A stretch of 64,000 bases of DNA, taken from the NCBI GenBank assembly GCA_030583865.1, contig CP129479.1, positions 2,318,819 through 2,382,818 on the forward strand, given 5' to 3'. The notes beneath the pieces were generated by a model that ran no database searches, was not told the origin of the DNA, and saw nothing but the letters and a program-made list of their open reading frames with translations. Positions within the stretch are counted from its first letter, which is position 1. Each line of letters opens with the position of its first letter. The stretch is from Thermodesulfobacteriota bacterium (GTDB lineage Bacteria; Desulfobacterota; GWC2-55-46). The position numbers were made by a program, and so were the translations under genes. Below, in pieces: positions 50,020-58,719 of the stretch.

Positions 50020-51177
50020 ATGCTATCGGTTTCAGCGCTACTTTCCGGAAAGGTCCTTTGCAGCAGCCCGACGGAAAGGCTCCGCTATTCGCGGGAGCCC
50101 AGGCCGGTAGTCGTCTGGAACCTGACCAGGAGCTGCACCTTGAGGTGCCTGCATTGCTATAACGATTCCCGGGACAGGGCGTTCGGAGGGGAGCTTCCGA
50201 CCAAAGAGGCCGCCTCGGTAATCGACGGCCTTTCCGCGTTCCACGTACCTGCCATAATCTTCTCCGGCGGCGACCCGCTTACGAGGGCCGACATCTTTTA
50301 CCTGGCGGAATACGCAGGCGCAAAAGGGATACGGACCGTCCTCTCGACAAGCGGGGTGCTCATCGACAAACCGGCTGCCCGGAAGATAAAAAAAGCCGGG
50401 TTCTCGTATGCGGGAGTAAGCATCGACGGGAGCGAGGAGACGAACGACAGGCTCAGGGGCTCGAAGGGGAGCTTCAAAAAGGCCCTGGACGGGATAAGAC
50501 GCCTGAAGGACCAGTGCATACCCACGGGCGTCCGCCTGACCTTGAGCAGGAGCAACGTCGGGGAGCTCCCCTTCATATTCGACCTTATTGAAAACGAGGG
50601 GCTTGACAGGGGGTATTTTGCGCACCTCGTCTACTCCGGCAGGGGCGGGGCCTTTTCAAAGGAAGACCTCGGATACACCGAGACGAGGGCGGCGCTCGAT
50701 TATATATTCGAGCGCGCGGCAGGCCTTATCGAAAAGGGCGTCCATAGGGAGATCGTCACGGGCAGTAACGACGCCGACGGGGCCTATCTGTATTTGAAGC
50801 TCAAGGAGAGCGACCCGGAAAGGGCGGAGGCGGTGCGCGGGCTCCTTTCCGGAAGGGGCGGCAACACCGCAGGCGTGAACATCGCCTGCATAGACAACCT
50901 CGGCATGGTGCACGCGGACCAGTTCTGGCAAGGGCATACGCTCGGGAGCGTAAGGGAGCGGCCCTTCGGAGACATATGGAAGGGCCCGGAGCCGCTCCTT
51001 AATGCCCTCAGGGACAGGAAGGCGTTCATAAAAGGCCGCTGCAACTGGTGCTCTTTCTTCGACATCTGCGGCGGGAACAGCAGGGCAAGGGCCGCGTCCG
51101 CATACGGCGATTTCTGGGCAGAGGACCCCGCCTGCTATCTTACGGACGAGGAGATAGGGATAACGCTCGGCAAATGA
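50020..51177 (+). CDS. nirJ: NirJ: radical SAM enzyme of haem d1 synthesis
   Basis: A 385-residue radical SAM/SPASM protein. WNLTRSCTLRCLHCYNDS carries the CxxxCxxC cluster (Cys39, 43, 46); SGGDPLTRADIF and VSIDGSEETND follow. The C-terminal cluster motif is CNWCSFFDICGGNSRARA. NirJ removes two propionate side chains of didecarboxysiroheme to install the keto groups of haem d1. Divergent from ahbA with 150 bases between. The related AhbD is possible but context with nirS/F/N favours NirJ. Confidence 0.92.
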   Translation: MLSVSALLSGKVLCSSPTERLRYSREPRPVVVWNLTRSCTLRCLHCYNDSRDRAFGGELPTKEAASVIDGLSAFHVPAIIFSGGDPLTRADIFYLAEYAGAKGIRTVLSTSGVLIDKPAARKIKKAGFSYAGVSIDGSEETNDRLRGSKGSFKKALDGIRRLKDQCIPTGVRLTLSRSNVGELPFIFDLIENEGLDRGYFAHLVYSGRGGAFSKEDLGYTETRAALDYIFERAAGLIEKGVHREIVTGSNDADGAYLYLKLKESDPERAEAVRGLLSGRGGNTAGVNIACIDNLGMVHADQFWQGHTLGSVRERPFGDIWKGPEPLLNALRDRKAFIKGRCNWCSFFDICGGNSRARAASAYGDFWAEDPACYLTDEEIGITLGK

Positions 51178-51229
51178 ACCGCCAGGCAAGCGGCGGGTAA
51201 TTCAATCTTAGGGGTTAAAAGGAGGCGGA

Positions 51230-52459
51230 ATGAGAATTTCGGGTATCATAATCGGGGCCCTTTTCTTTTTCCTTTCAAGCGCGTGCCAGTCCATAGCGGA
51301 GGAGAGCGCAAGAAAAGTCTACGGGACCGCGGCCCTGATGGTCGTGGTCGAAAGGGAAGACGGCAGGGTCGCGGTCTTCGATTCCGTGAACCACGAGCTC
51401 ATAGGTAGGATAGCGGGGCTCGGCAACCTGAAGCACGCCTCGATCGTATTTTCAAGGGACGCACGGTTCGCGTTCGTCGCGGCAAGGGACGGCACGATAA
51501 GCAAGATAGACCTCCTGGGCATGGAACTCGCCGCACAGAAGAAGGCGGGCGAAAGCTCCATCGGCATCGCCATATCCAGGGACAACAGGTACATAATGGT
51601 ATGCAACTACGAGCCGGGCGGGGCCGTCGTAATGGACTCCGCGACCCTTGAAGTGGTAAAGGATATCCCGGCGGAGTTCACCCTGCCGGACGGGAGCAAG
51701 TCGAGGGCGAGGACAATCGGCCCGCTCGACACTGCCGACAACCTCATGATATTCGCCCTCATGGAAGGGAACGCGGTCTGGGTGGTGGACATGAGGCAGG
51801 AAGGGTTCCCGGCTGTCAGGAAATTCGAGGACGTGGGCGATACCCCCTACGACCAGCTCATAACGCCCGACGGCAGGCACTACATGGTCGGCCTCCTCAA
51901 TTCCGACTGGATGGGGCTTCTGGATACCTGGAAGCTCGACGGGATGAAGAGGATAGACGTACGCGAGAGGAGGTCGGCCATAAAGAAGGACGCCGAAAAA
52001 GTGCCGCTCCACCATATCCCTCACCTCGAGTCCTGGGCCATAGCAGGGAGGCTCGCATTTGTTCCGGCCTTCGCTGAAAAGAGGGTGATAGTCTATGAGA
52101 CGGACGGCTGGACGGTGGTGAAGTCCATACCCGTCTCAGGCACGCCGCTTTTCGTCGTGGCGCGTCCGGGAGGCAGGGAGATATGGGTCGATAACGTCGG
52201 AGAGCCAGGAAGCAAGGAGGAAAGGCTTATTGAAGTCATCGACGTCGAACGGCTCGAGGTCAAGAAGACCATAGACGCGGGCAAGGGGGCCATCCACCCG
52301 CAGTTCACGCCAAAGGGCGAGGCGGTCTACGTATCGATACAGGGCGAGGACAGGATAGCGGTCTACGACGCCGACACCTACACGCTCATAAAGGATTTTC
52401 CGGCAAATAGGCCCTCCGGGATATTCTCGTCGGACAGGGCCTCGAAGTTCGGCCTCTGA
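51230..52459 (+). CDS. nirF: NirF: periplasmic haem d1 synthesis protein (lipoprotein)
   Basis: A 409-residue propeller protein related to the d1 domain of NirS but without a cytochrome c domain. The signal ends in LSSAC19, a lipobox. RARTIGPLDTADNLMIFALME, GDTPYDQLITPDGRHYMVGLLNSDWMGLLD and PLHHIPHLESWAIAG are typical NirF segments, including the His cluster. It acts late in d1 assembly. AAAAGGAGGCGG lies seven bases upstream; 50 bases after nirJ, so the two form an operon. Confidence 0.93.
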   Translation: MRISGIIIGALFFFLSSACQSIAEESARKVYGTAALMVVVEREDGRVAVFDSVNHELIGRIAGLGNLKHASIVFSRDARFAFVAARDGTISKIDLLGMELAAQKKAGESSIGIAISRDNRYIMVCNYEPGGAVVMDSATLEVVKDIPAEFTLPDGSKSRARTIGPLDTADNLMIFALMEGNAVWVVDMRQEGFPAVRKFEDVGDTPYDQLITPDGRHYMVGLLNSDWMGLLDTWKLDGMKRIDVRERRSAIKKDAEKVPLHHIPHLESWAIAGRLAFVPAFAEKRVIVYETDGWTVVKSIPVSGTPLFVVARPGGREIWVDNVGEPGSKEERLIEVIDVERLEVKKTIDAGKGAIHPQFTPKGEAVYVSIQGEDRIAVYDADTYTLIKDFPANRPSGIFSSDRASKFGL

Positions 52460-52502
52460 TACGGGTTTTGATTTCAAACGCATGGGTGTTATAATAACGG
52501 CC

Positions 52503-52778
52503 ATGGCACAGTGCTTCCACTGCAAGAAGGCCATCGAGGCCAGGTACAGGCCCGGAAGGGGCGAGGCATGCCCGGTCTGCGGCTCGGACCTCCTCGTGTG
52601 CCTGAACTGCAGGTTCTACGACCCAGCCTCATACAATGAATGCAGGGAACCGGCGGCAGAGCGCGTGCTCGACAAGGAAAAGTCCAACTTCTGCGAGTAC
52701 TTCGAGTTCAGGGAGGCGGCAGGAAGCGGCAAGGCAATCGACCCGGTAGAGGAGCTTAAGAAGCTATTCAAGTCCTGA
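52503..52778 (+). CDS. Small zinc-ribbon protein of unknown function (91 aa)
   Basis: MAQCFHCKKAIEARYRPGRGEACPVCGSDLLVCLNCRFYDPASYNECREP carries Cys pairs at 4/7, 24/27 and 35/38 plus a later Cys, so one or two zinc sites are likely. The rest includes CEYFEFRE and a helical C-terminus. Similar small proteins occur in deltaproteobacteria as hypotheticals. No function can be given. An in-frame ATG at 52482 is possible. It ends just before the large repeat C copy 2. Confidence 0.78.
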   Translation: MAQCFHCKKAIEARYRPGRGEACPVCGSDLLVCLNCRFYDPASYNECREPAAERVLDKEKSNFCEYFEFREAAGSGKAIDPVEELKKLFKS

Positions 52779-52796
52779 AAAGCCGCTGCGCTTAAA

Positions 52797-53302
52797 GATA
52801 GCTTTTTTTGCAGAAGGCCTTTTAACGCGCTACCGCGCTCTTTTGGGCATAAGGCTCCGCTCGCTTTCCGCCCCCATCCTCCTCGCTCGGCCCCTTGGCC
52901 GAGTTCCTGCTTCCTCGCCTCGCTCGCCCTTTCCCCGGGGTGGTTTGAAAAACAAAAGTGCTTCGATTCTTTTTTGTCTTTAACAAACCCCGGAGGGTAA
53001 GGTGAGCGCGGCATAAGGGAGGAAGAGCGTGAACGGGCCGGGGAAGCAGAACGAGGCCCTTCGCTTCGCTCAGGGTAAACTCCGCGACTTAAGGGGCCCG
53101 TTGAAGATTCCCGGCATTTCGCCGGGAATCTCCGACACAAGAGGAAGATTGCCGGATTTAAATCCGCTCGCTCGACCCCGGAAAAATAACTCCGGGGTCT
53201 CTGCTCGCTTTTGTGTGTTCACGGGGTCGGGGAGGCGGCTAGCAAGCGATCCTTACCCTCGAAAGCCGCACGGCAGTGCGGAAAAAGTTCTTTTAGCCCC
53301 CG
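52797..53302. repeat. Large non-coding repeat family C, copy 2 (inverted relative to copy 1)
   Basis: Contains TTTTTTTGCAGAAGGCCTTT, GCGCTACCGCGC, GGGCATAAGGCTCCGCTCGC, GGGGTGGTTTGAAAAACAAA, TTTGTCTTTAACAAACCCCG, GGAGGGTAAGGTGAGCGC, GTGAACGGGCCGGGGAAGC and GCCGCACGGCAGTGCGGAAA, all present in copy 1 in reverse. It has about 100 extra bases (53110-53210) with hairpins GATTCCCGGC...GCCGGGAATC and CCCCGG...CCGGGG. No gene is credible here. Confidence 0.75.
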
Positions 53303-53309
53303 TCCAATC

Positions 53310-53753
53310 CTAATCGTGCACCTTGTGCCCGTTCTCCGAGAGCCAGTTCATCTGCTCGGCGCTGAGCCTTTTCTGGCAGACGTACCAGTTCTCGTTATAT
53401 ATCCTCACCCAGCCCTGGTCCTCAAGCTCAGGCACCTTCATGCCGAGGACGCAGAACGCGAGCACGTCGTGCGCGTAGGTGGGGCAGCCATAGAACCTCC
53501 CTTCGCGCGACAGCCACCCGGAATTGCATTCCGGGTCGTAGTACGGTGTCCTTGTCCAATCAAGGAGGCGGATGTGCTCTGACGAGACCGATTCCAGCAC
53601 AATGTCTCGCACGTCCTTTTCCTTCCAGCGGCTCCGCGCGGCATCTTCCCAATGCCCGCCCTTGTCCCTCATCCAGTAAGCCGGGGGCCCTGGCTTGTCC
53701 AGCTCGGAGCCGGGGGAGACGAGGAAGTATTTCTTATGTCCGGGACTTTTCAT
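53310..53753 (-). CDS. Hypothetical protein (147 aa)
   Basis: No signal peptide or membrane segment. The sequence is rich in Trp and Tyr (YWMRDKGGHWEDAARSRWKEKD, DWTRTPYYDPECNSGWL, NENWYVCQKRLSAEQMNWL). Not recognised. The C-terminal segment YNENWYVCQKRLSAEQMNWL looks like an internal surface pattern rather than a catalytic motif. Codon use resembles neighbours. It may be a DNA- or carbohydrate-associated small protein; unknown. Confidence 0.6.
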   Translation of the reverse strand: MKSPGHKKYFLVSPGSELDKPGPPAYWMRDKGGHWEDAARSRWKEKDVRDIVLESVSSEHIRLLDWTRTPYYDPECNSGWLSREGRFYGCPTYAHDVLAFCVLGMKVPELEDQGWVRIYNENWYVCQKRLSAEQMNWLSENGHKVHD

Positions 53754-53891
53754 CCGAAAACGCCCATTCTTGCATGGCCCTGCTCATTCAGGCCATGATT
53801 TTTACGGGCCGTATTTGCTTATGTTCAAAGTATAGACCTGGCCGTGAAACCGGTCAAACGTTGGCGCAATCCCGGGAAAAGGCGAGGCGGC

Positions 53892-54518
53892 TCAGCCCGG
53901 CAGCAGCTCGTCCCAGAGCCTCGCGGGATCAGGGGAGAAGACCGCGTCCGGGACAGCGTCTATGACATGCCAGCCGCCCCTGAGGAGTTCCCTCTCGAGC
54001 TGGCTCGTGGCCCATCCGGCGTACCCGGCATAGATGCGGAAAGAATCCGACGGCATGCCGGCCTCCATACCCTTTTTGAGGTTCGCCTCGCTCGTGCTCA
54101 CGCAAACGCCGGGGAGTACCGGCCCGCAGCCCTCAATATCCTCCTCGGTCCGGAATAGCATCCAGACATTGCCGGGCTCGACCGGGCCGCCGAAGAAAAG
54201 CGGGTCGTCCTTTCGGGAATCGGCAACACCCGGTATGCTGTCCGCGAGCTTCATTTTCAAGGGCCGGTTGAGTATCAGCCCGGCTGCGCCGTGGCTCCCG
54301 TATTCAAATAGGAGTATAACGGTCTTATTAAAGACCGGGTCATTCAAGCCGGCCTCTGCCACAAGAAACTTGCCCTTTGCCAGCGGCAAATCATGCCTGT
54401 ACGTCTCGGGGTCGAGCCTTTCGGGTTCGTCTTGCGCTATATGTGCGCGGATGGGGGGAAGCGCAATGCCCCAGATGAGAAGCGTTAGCAGGACCGTCTT
54501 CAAAGTGGATGACTTCAT
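53892..54518 (-). CDS. YqgE/AlgH (DUF179) family protein with an N-terminal signal peptide
   Basis: The DUF179 core is clear: GKFLVAEAGLNDPVFNKTVILLFEYGSHGAAGLILNRPLKM, FFGGPVEPGNVWML and YAGYAGWATSQLERELLRGGWHV. The 208-residue product begins MKSSTLKTVLLTLLIWGIALPPIRA, a signal peptide or membrane anchor, which ordinary cytoplasmic YqgE lacks. Function of the family is not established. ATG 54518 is chosen; upstream in-frame sequence is not domain-like. Confidence 0.88.
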   Translation of the reverse strand: MKSSTLKTVLLTLLIWGIALPPIRAHIAQDEPERLDPETYRHDLPLAKGKFLVAEAGLNDPVFNKTVILLFEYGSHGAAGLILNRPLKMKLADSIPGVADSRKDDPLFFGGPVEPGNVWMLFRTEEDIEGCGPVLPGVCVSTSEANLKKGMEAGMPSDSFRIYAGYAGWATSQLERELLRGGWHVIDAVPDAVFSPDPARLWDELLPG

Positions 54519-54733
54519 GCCTGAGACCCCTGGAAGGTATATCGAAAACCACCGTATCCGGCCACTGTGAATGAAGGCCAATTTTATCTTAAAACGGCCC
54601 AGTTTGCACCATGAAACAGAGAAACGCGAGCGATTCCGAACCGAGGGACTCAGCCATGTCCGACAAAGGACTTTATAACCGGTCCCGTAAGTGATAACCT
54701 CGAAATGCAAAGATTTTTCCGGGAGCGGTCCCT

Positions 54734-55414
54734 ATGCCTCATTTCGATCTCCGCCATTTCCTTGAAACGCTCGGCCAAAGGCTCGGGAGCCGCGCCTTTG
54801 TCGTCCAGGTCGGCGCCATGGACGGCAGGACCTTCGACCCGGTGCACGAATATATAAGGCGATTCGGCTGGGGCGGGCTCCTTATCGAGCCCGTAATGGA
54901 GCATTTCGAGAAGCTGAAGGAGACCTACCGGGAAAACCCGGGGATCGCCTTTTCAAACGTGGCTGTTGCCGGGCACTGCGGGACTATAGATCTCTTCAGG
55001 GTCCCTTCCGAGCATGTCATCGAAGGCCGCGTGCCGAGATGGGGGCTTGGTGCCGCATCAATCTACGCGGACCGGAACGCCCTATCCTTCCCCGAGGTCC
55101 GTCCGTTCGTGGTGAAGGAGGAGGTGCCCTGCATGACCCTTCCGGAGGTATTGAGGGAGCATAATGTGGCGCGGATAGACATCATGCAGATAGACGCCGA
55201 GGGCTTTGATTACCATGTCCTGAAGCAGCTCGACTTCAGCGCCTTCCATCCCTGGGTCATAAACATGGAAATCGTCAACATGCCAAAAAGCGAACGGACC
55301 GCCTGCAAGCGCCTTCTTGATTCACACGGGTACACCTATGTAAAGGCAGGGTATGACCTGCTTGCGATCTCGCTCGAAGATTTCGTGAAGCAGGAAGAGA
55401 GCCGGGAATCCTGA
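54734..55414 (+). CDS. FkbM-family methyltransferase
   Basis: A 226-residue protein: FVVQVGAMDGRTFDPVHEYI is the SAM site, LLIEPVMEHFEKLKETY follows, and MQIDAEGFDYHVLKQLDF with INMEIVNM is the FkbM signature. The segment SIYADRNAL resembles FkbM enzymes of sugar clusters. It probably O-methylates a polysaccharide sugar. Single gene facing the rhamnose/fucose cluster on the other strand. Confidence 0.87.
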   Translation: MPHFDLRHFLETLGQRLGSRAFVVQVGAMDGRTFDPVHEYIRRFGWGGLLIEPVMEHFEKLKETYRENPGIAFSNVAVAGHCGTIDLFRVPSEHVIEGRVPRWGLGAASIYADRNALSFPEVRPFVVKEEVPCMTLPEVLREHNVARIDIMQIDAEGFDYHVLKQLDFSAFHPWVINMEIVNMPKSERTACKRLLDSHGYTYVKAGYDLLAISLEDFVKQEESRES

Positions 55415-55440
55415 CAGCTTGCGGAAACGCAAAATCCGCT

Positions 55441-55573
55441 TAGGCTGTTCAAAAAGCTCCAGATGCGAGGCCCCCATTGGAATAGGGGAGCGATGAATGA
55501 GGCGTATTTTTGTATACGCCTTCGTAGCCAGCGACGTAGCCTTCGAAGCAGATGGACTTTTTCAGCAGCCTAA
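55441..55573. repeat. Repeat family B, copy 4
   Basis: TAGGCTGTTCAAAAAGCTCC, CCCCATTGGAATAGGGG, GGCGTATTTTTGTATACGCC and GCAGATGGACTTTTTCAGCA GCCTA. Its last bases form the TAG stop codon of the adjacent epimerase gene. Confidence 0.8.
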
Positions 55574-56526
55574 AGCGTTTTCCCGAGTCTCCAGTCGAGG
55601 GTTAATCCCAGTCCGCCTTCGAGCCGAACAATCGGTTCCCAGTCAAGCCCCTTTTTTGCCCTCTCAATCCTCAGGCAGCTCCTTTTGATATCCCCGGGCC
55701 TCGCATCGCCTTTAGCAGGGGTTTTTATGGCCTCAGGCAAGGGTCTGACCCGGCTCAGGGCTGAAGCGATGCCGTTAAAGAGCTCCAATGTATGGGTCGC
55801 GATGCCTGTGCCTATATTGTATATGCCCCCGCTACCCTTTTCGAGGGCCAGGAGGTTGGCCCGGGCCACATCAGACACGAAACAGTAGTCCCTGGTCATG
55901 CCCTTCGGCTCGTCCTTATAGGCGTTGACCGTGCAGGGAAGCCCGGATATGAGCCTGTCCATGAATATGGCGACAACGCCGGCCTCGCCGTGCGGGACCT
56001 GCCTGGGGCCGTATATGTTAGCGTACCTCAATACCGAGTAGTCGAGCCCGTACTGGTTCCGGTAGAAGTCGAGGTACTTCTCGGAAACGAGCTTTGTTAT
56101 GGCGTAGGGCGACGCGGGCCTGGGAGGATAATCCTCCCCGGTCGGGTATTCCGCAGCCTCTCCGTAGACGGCCCCGCCCGAGGATATGAATATCACCTTT
56201 TTCGTCCCGTTCCTCCTTGCGGCCTCGAGGACGTTGAGAAAGCCCCTTACGTTCACGTCCGCGTCGAAGAGCGGGTCCTCGACCGAGGCCGGGACAGACA
56301 TCTGCGCCGCGTGGTGGTTAACGACATCCGGCCTTTCGTGCTCGAACACCTTTCGGACCTCGGGCGAGCGCACGTCCATGAGGTAGAACTTCGCCCTTGG
56401 GTTCAGGTTCTCACGCCTGCCGGTAAAGAGGTTGTCGAGTATGACCACCTCGTGCCCGGCCTCTATGTACGCGTCGGCCACGTTCGAGCCGATGAATCCC
56501 GCGCCGCCTGTAACAAGTATCTTCAT
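55570..56526 (-). CDS. NAD-dependent sugar epimerase/dehydratase (UDP-glucose 4-epimerase-like)
   Basis: A 318-residue extended [21 protein letters not shown] binds NAD; Tyr-x3-Lys is YAITK in SPYAITKLVSEKYLDF; FISSGGAVYGEA and RYANIYGPRQVPHGEAGVV are GalE/WbpP-like. It probably interconverts a UDP-hexose for surface polysaccharide. The C-terminal TLDWRLGKTL ends at a TAG provided by repeat B, so the original 3' end may have been altered by insertion. Confidence 0.88.
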   Translation of the reverse strand: MKILVTGGAGFIGSNVADAYIEAGHEVVILDNLFTGRRENLNPRAKFYLMDVRSPEVRKVFEHERPDVVNHHAAQMSVPASVEDPLFDADVNVRGFLNVLEAARRNGTKKVIFISSGGAVYGEAAEYPTGEDYPPRPASPYAITKLVSEKYLDFYRNQYGLDYSVLRYANIYGPRQVPHGEAGVVAIFMDRLISGLPCTVNAYKDEPKGMTRDYCFVSDVARANLLALEKGSGGIYNIGTGIATHTLELFNGIASALSRVRPLPEAIKTPAKGDARPGDIKRSCLRIERAKKGLDWEPIVRLEGGLGLTLDWRLGKTL

Positions 56527-56577
56527 ATCGCCCCTCTGAAATGGAAAATGGAATTCAGCAAGTCCGTCATTTCGCGT

Positions 56578-57480
56578 TCAGCGCAATTCCCCTTTTATCC
56601 CCCTCAGGTAGTCCCTGAAGCCCTTTATAATCAGCCTCGCGCCGGGGGCCGCCGGGGTCTTCATGGTAAAAAGGCTTAAAAACGAGGCTGCGAATATCGA
56701 AAGGTACCTCGCGTGCCGCAATGGAAAGGGTAAAGGCCTGTTCAGGTCAACGCACCTCAAGGTGTTCCGGGTCGAGTAATAAAGCGACGCGGCCACCCCT
56801 ACGGCCCCGCTCGATGCCGATACCTTGTGCCAGACCTTCGAGGAGGGCACGTAGAGCACCTTGAACCCGGACTTTTTCGCGCGCATTCCCCAGTCGAGGT
56901 CCTCGGCGTAGCAGAAATAGTCCTCGTCGAAGAGGCCTGTCCTCTCGCAAAGCTCCCTCGTCACCATCATGGCGCATCCCGTGGGACGGCCTGTCTCCAT
57001 TGCCCCGGAACCGCCGGGGTCCTTCCTATTGAAACCCAGGTGCCTGCCCCAACCCAAAAGGCTGTTGAAGTACGCCCCCGAGTACCATACTACATCAGGC
57101 CTGTCATGGAAATACACCTTTGAGCAGAGTATTCCCGCCCGGGGCTCGACTTCAGCGGCGGCAACAAGCTCTTTTACGAAATCGGGCGCTACGACCGTGT
57201 CGTTATTCAGGAGCAGGACATAATCCGCCCCGTCTTGAAGGGCCTGCCTTATGCCCGCATTGCAGCCACCGGCAAAGCCAAGGTTTTTCCCGGTCCCGAT
57301 GAACCTTATGCCGGATGGAAAACGCCTCTTGAGGGCATTCAAGGAGCCGTCTACAGAGCCGTTATCGACGACTATTATCTCAAGGTCCGGATAGGCTGCT
57401 TTTTTAAGCGACTGCACGCACTCCGCCGTATCCTTATACCCGTTCCAGTTGAGGACGATTATCGAGACCTTCGGGGCCAT
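56578..57480 (-). CDS. Family 2 glycosyltransferase (rhamnosyltransferase-like)
   Basis: A 300-residue GT2 enzyme: VSIIVLNWNGYKDTAECVQSL, VVDNGSVDGS, NLGFAGGCNAGI, LLLNNDTVVAPDF, and GLFDEDYFCYAEDLDWGMRAKKSG, typical of WbbL-like dTDP-rhamnosyl transferases. Its neighbours make dTDP-rhamnose, so a rhamnosyl donor is likely. Overlaps the next gene by one base (TAATG). Confidence 0.9.
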   Translation of the reverse strand: MAPKVSIIVLNWNGYKDTAECVQSLKKAAYPDLEIIVVDNGSVDGSLNALKRRFPSGIRFIGTGKNLGFAGGCNAGIRQALQDGADYVLLLNNDTVVAPDFVKELVAAAEVEPRAGILCSKVYFHDRPDVVWYSGAYFNSLLGWGRHLGFNRKDPGGSGAMETGRPTGCAMMVTRELCERTGLFDEDYFCYAEDLDWGMRAKKSGFKVLYVPSSKVWHKVSASSGAVGVAASLYYSTRNTLRCVDLNRPLPFPLRHARYLSIFAASFLSLFTMKTPAAPGARLIIKGFRDYLRGIKGELR

Positions 57481-58712
57481 TAATTCAGCGCCTTCCGGTT
57501 TCCAGGGGCCTTTCTGCCCTTTTCCGCGAGGAGCTCCATGTATCTCCGCTCAAGCCCGGCCGCTATCTTCTCCCAGGAATACTTCTCCGTGACAAGGGCG
57601 TAGCCGCCCCTCCGTATCCTGTCGGATAGAGGGCGGTCTTCCATGAGCCTCTTGCAGGCCTCCGCGAACTCCCGGGGGGTATCGGCTATGAGGATGTTCT
57701 CGTTATTCCTTGCCTCTATGCCCTCGCACCCTATCGAGGTCGAAACGACCGGCGAGCCGGCTGCCATCGCCTCCAGTATCTTAAGCCTAGTGCCGCTCCC
57801 GACCCTGAGCGGCACTATGGATATTGCCTTTTTTAGCATCGGCCCGGTCTCTTTGACGAACCCGTGAAGCCTTATATCCGGGTCTGACTCAAGGGGCTTA
57901 AGCGCGCCCACGGGGTCGCTCCCCGCCACGTCCAATTTCACGCCCGGGCATATCTCCTTGAGTATCGGGAATATGGCTTCATGGAAGTAGAGGAGGCCGT
58001 CCCTGTTCGGCCAGTGGCCGGTAGAACCTATGTATAGCAGCCTTTTCCCAGGCTCAAAAGGCGCGAGCGCCTCTTCGGGGCTTAAAGGATTCGCCCCGTT
58101 CGGCGTAACCAGAAACCTGTCTCCCGGACAAAGCCTCCGGAGCGTTTCCGCGTCGGATTCCGACATCATTATCCTGAGGTCGAAGCGTCCGGAAAGTTTT
58201 TTCTCAAGCCACCTGCTCTTAAGCCACTGGATGTAGAAAAACGCCTTCCAGACAATGCCGGGGGCGTTCCTGGCGCGGCGGTGCTGGGTCACGAATGAAA
58301 GGTCCTGCTCGGTAAGGGCCTTTACGCCGGGAAAGGCCTCCGGGAGATAGCGCGCCATCTCCGTAAGCTCAATCTGGACGACGTCGAAGGAGCCCGAGGC
58401 AAGCAGGGCGTTCAGCCTTTCATGCATCCGCTTCGAGCGGTAAGCGAGGGATATTATCGGGTATGGCGAGAGTATGTGGCGCATGTTGAAGAAGAGGGAG
58501 CCAAGCCCGACGAGTTCCCTTCTTTCCACCGGCTCGACCCTGCAGTATCTCTCGAGCTCCTTGAGGGCGGAAAGCTCGCCCTCTCCGGCGTAGAAGCATA
58601 TGAGCGTGACCTCGTTCCTTTGCGAAAGCTCCCTTATGAGGTTAAAGACCCTGACCTTGCCGCCGTCGGCAGGCGGAAAGGGCGGGAAGGGCGATACTAC
58701 GAGTATCCTCAT
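57480..58712 (-). CDS. Family 4 glycosyltransferase
   Basis: A 410-residue GT4 enzyme: RILVVSPFPPFPPADGGKVRVFNLIREL, VTPNGANPLSPEEAL, YIGSTGHWPNRDGLLYF, and the C-terminal donor motif SIVPLRVGSGTRLKILEAMAAGSPVVSTSIGCEGI. Acts on a nucleotide sugar in glycan assembly. ATG 58712 is seven bases after the rfbB stop; ATG 58727 would overlap it by eight. Confidence 0.9.
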   Translation of the reverse strand: MRILVVSPFPPFPPADGGKVRVFNLIRELSQRNEVTLICFYAGEGELSALKELERYCRVEPVERRELVGLGSLFFNMRHILSPYPIISLAYRSKRMHERLNALLASGSFDVVQIELTEMARYLPEAFPGVKALTEQDLSFVTQHRRARNAPGIVWKAFFYIQWLKSRWLEKKLSGRFDLRIMMSESDAETLRRLCPGDRFLVTPNGANPLSPEEALAPFEPGKRLLYIGSTGHWPNRDGLLYFHEAIFPILKEICPGVKLDVAGSDPVGALKPLESDPDIRLHGFVKETGPMLKKAISIVPLRVGSGTRLKILEAMAAGSPVVSTSIGCEGIEARNNENILIADTPREFAEACKRLMEDRPLSDRIRRGGYALVTEKYSWEKIAAGLERRYMELLAEKGRKAPGNRKALN

Positions 58713-58719
58713 AAAGGCT

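Noticed and set aside
51230-52459. A second nitrite reductase in place of NirF
   Set aside because: There is no cytochrome c motif and no FLHDGG or PHPGRGAN segment; the lipobox and context fit NirF.
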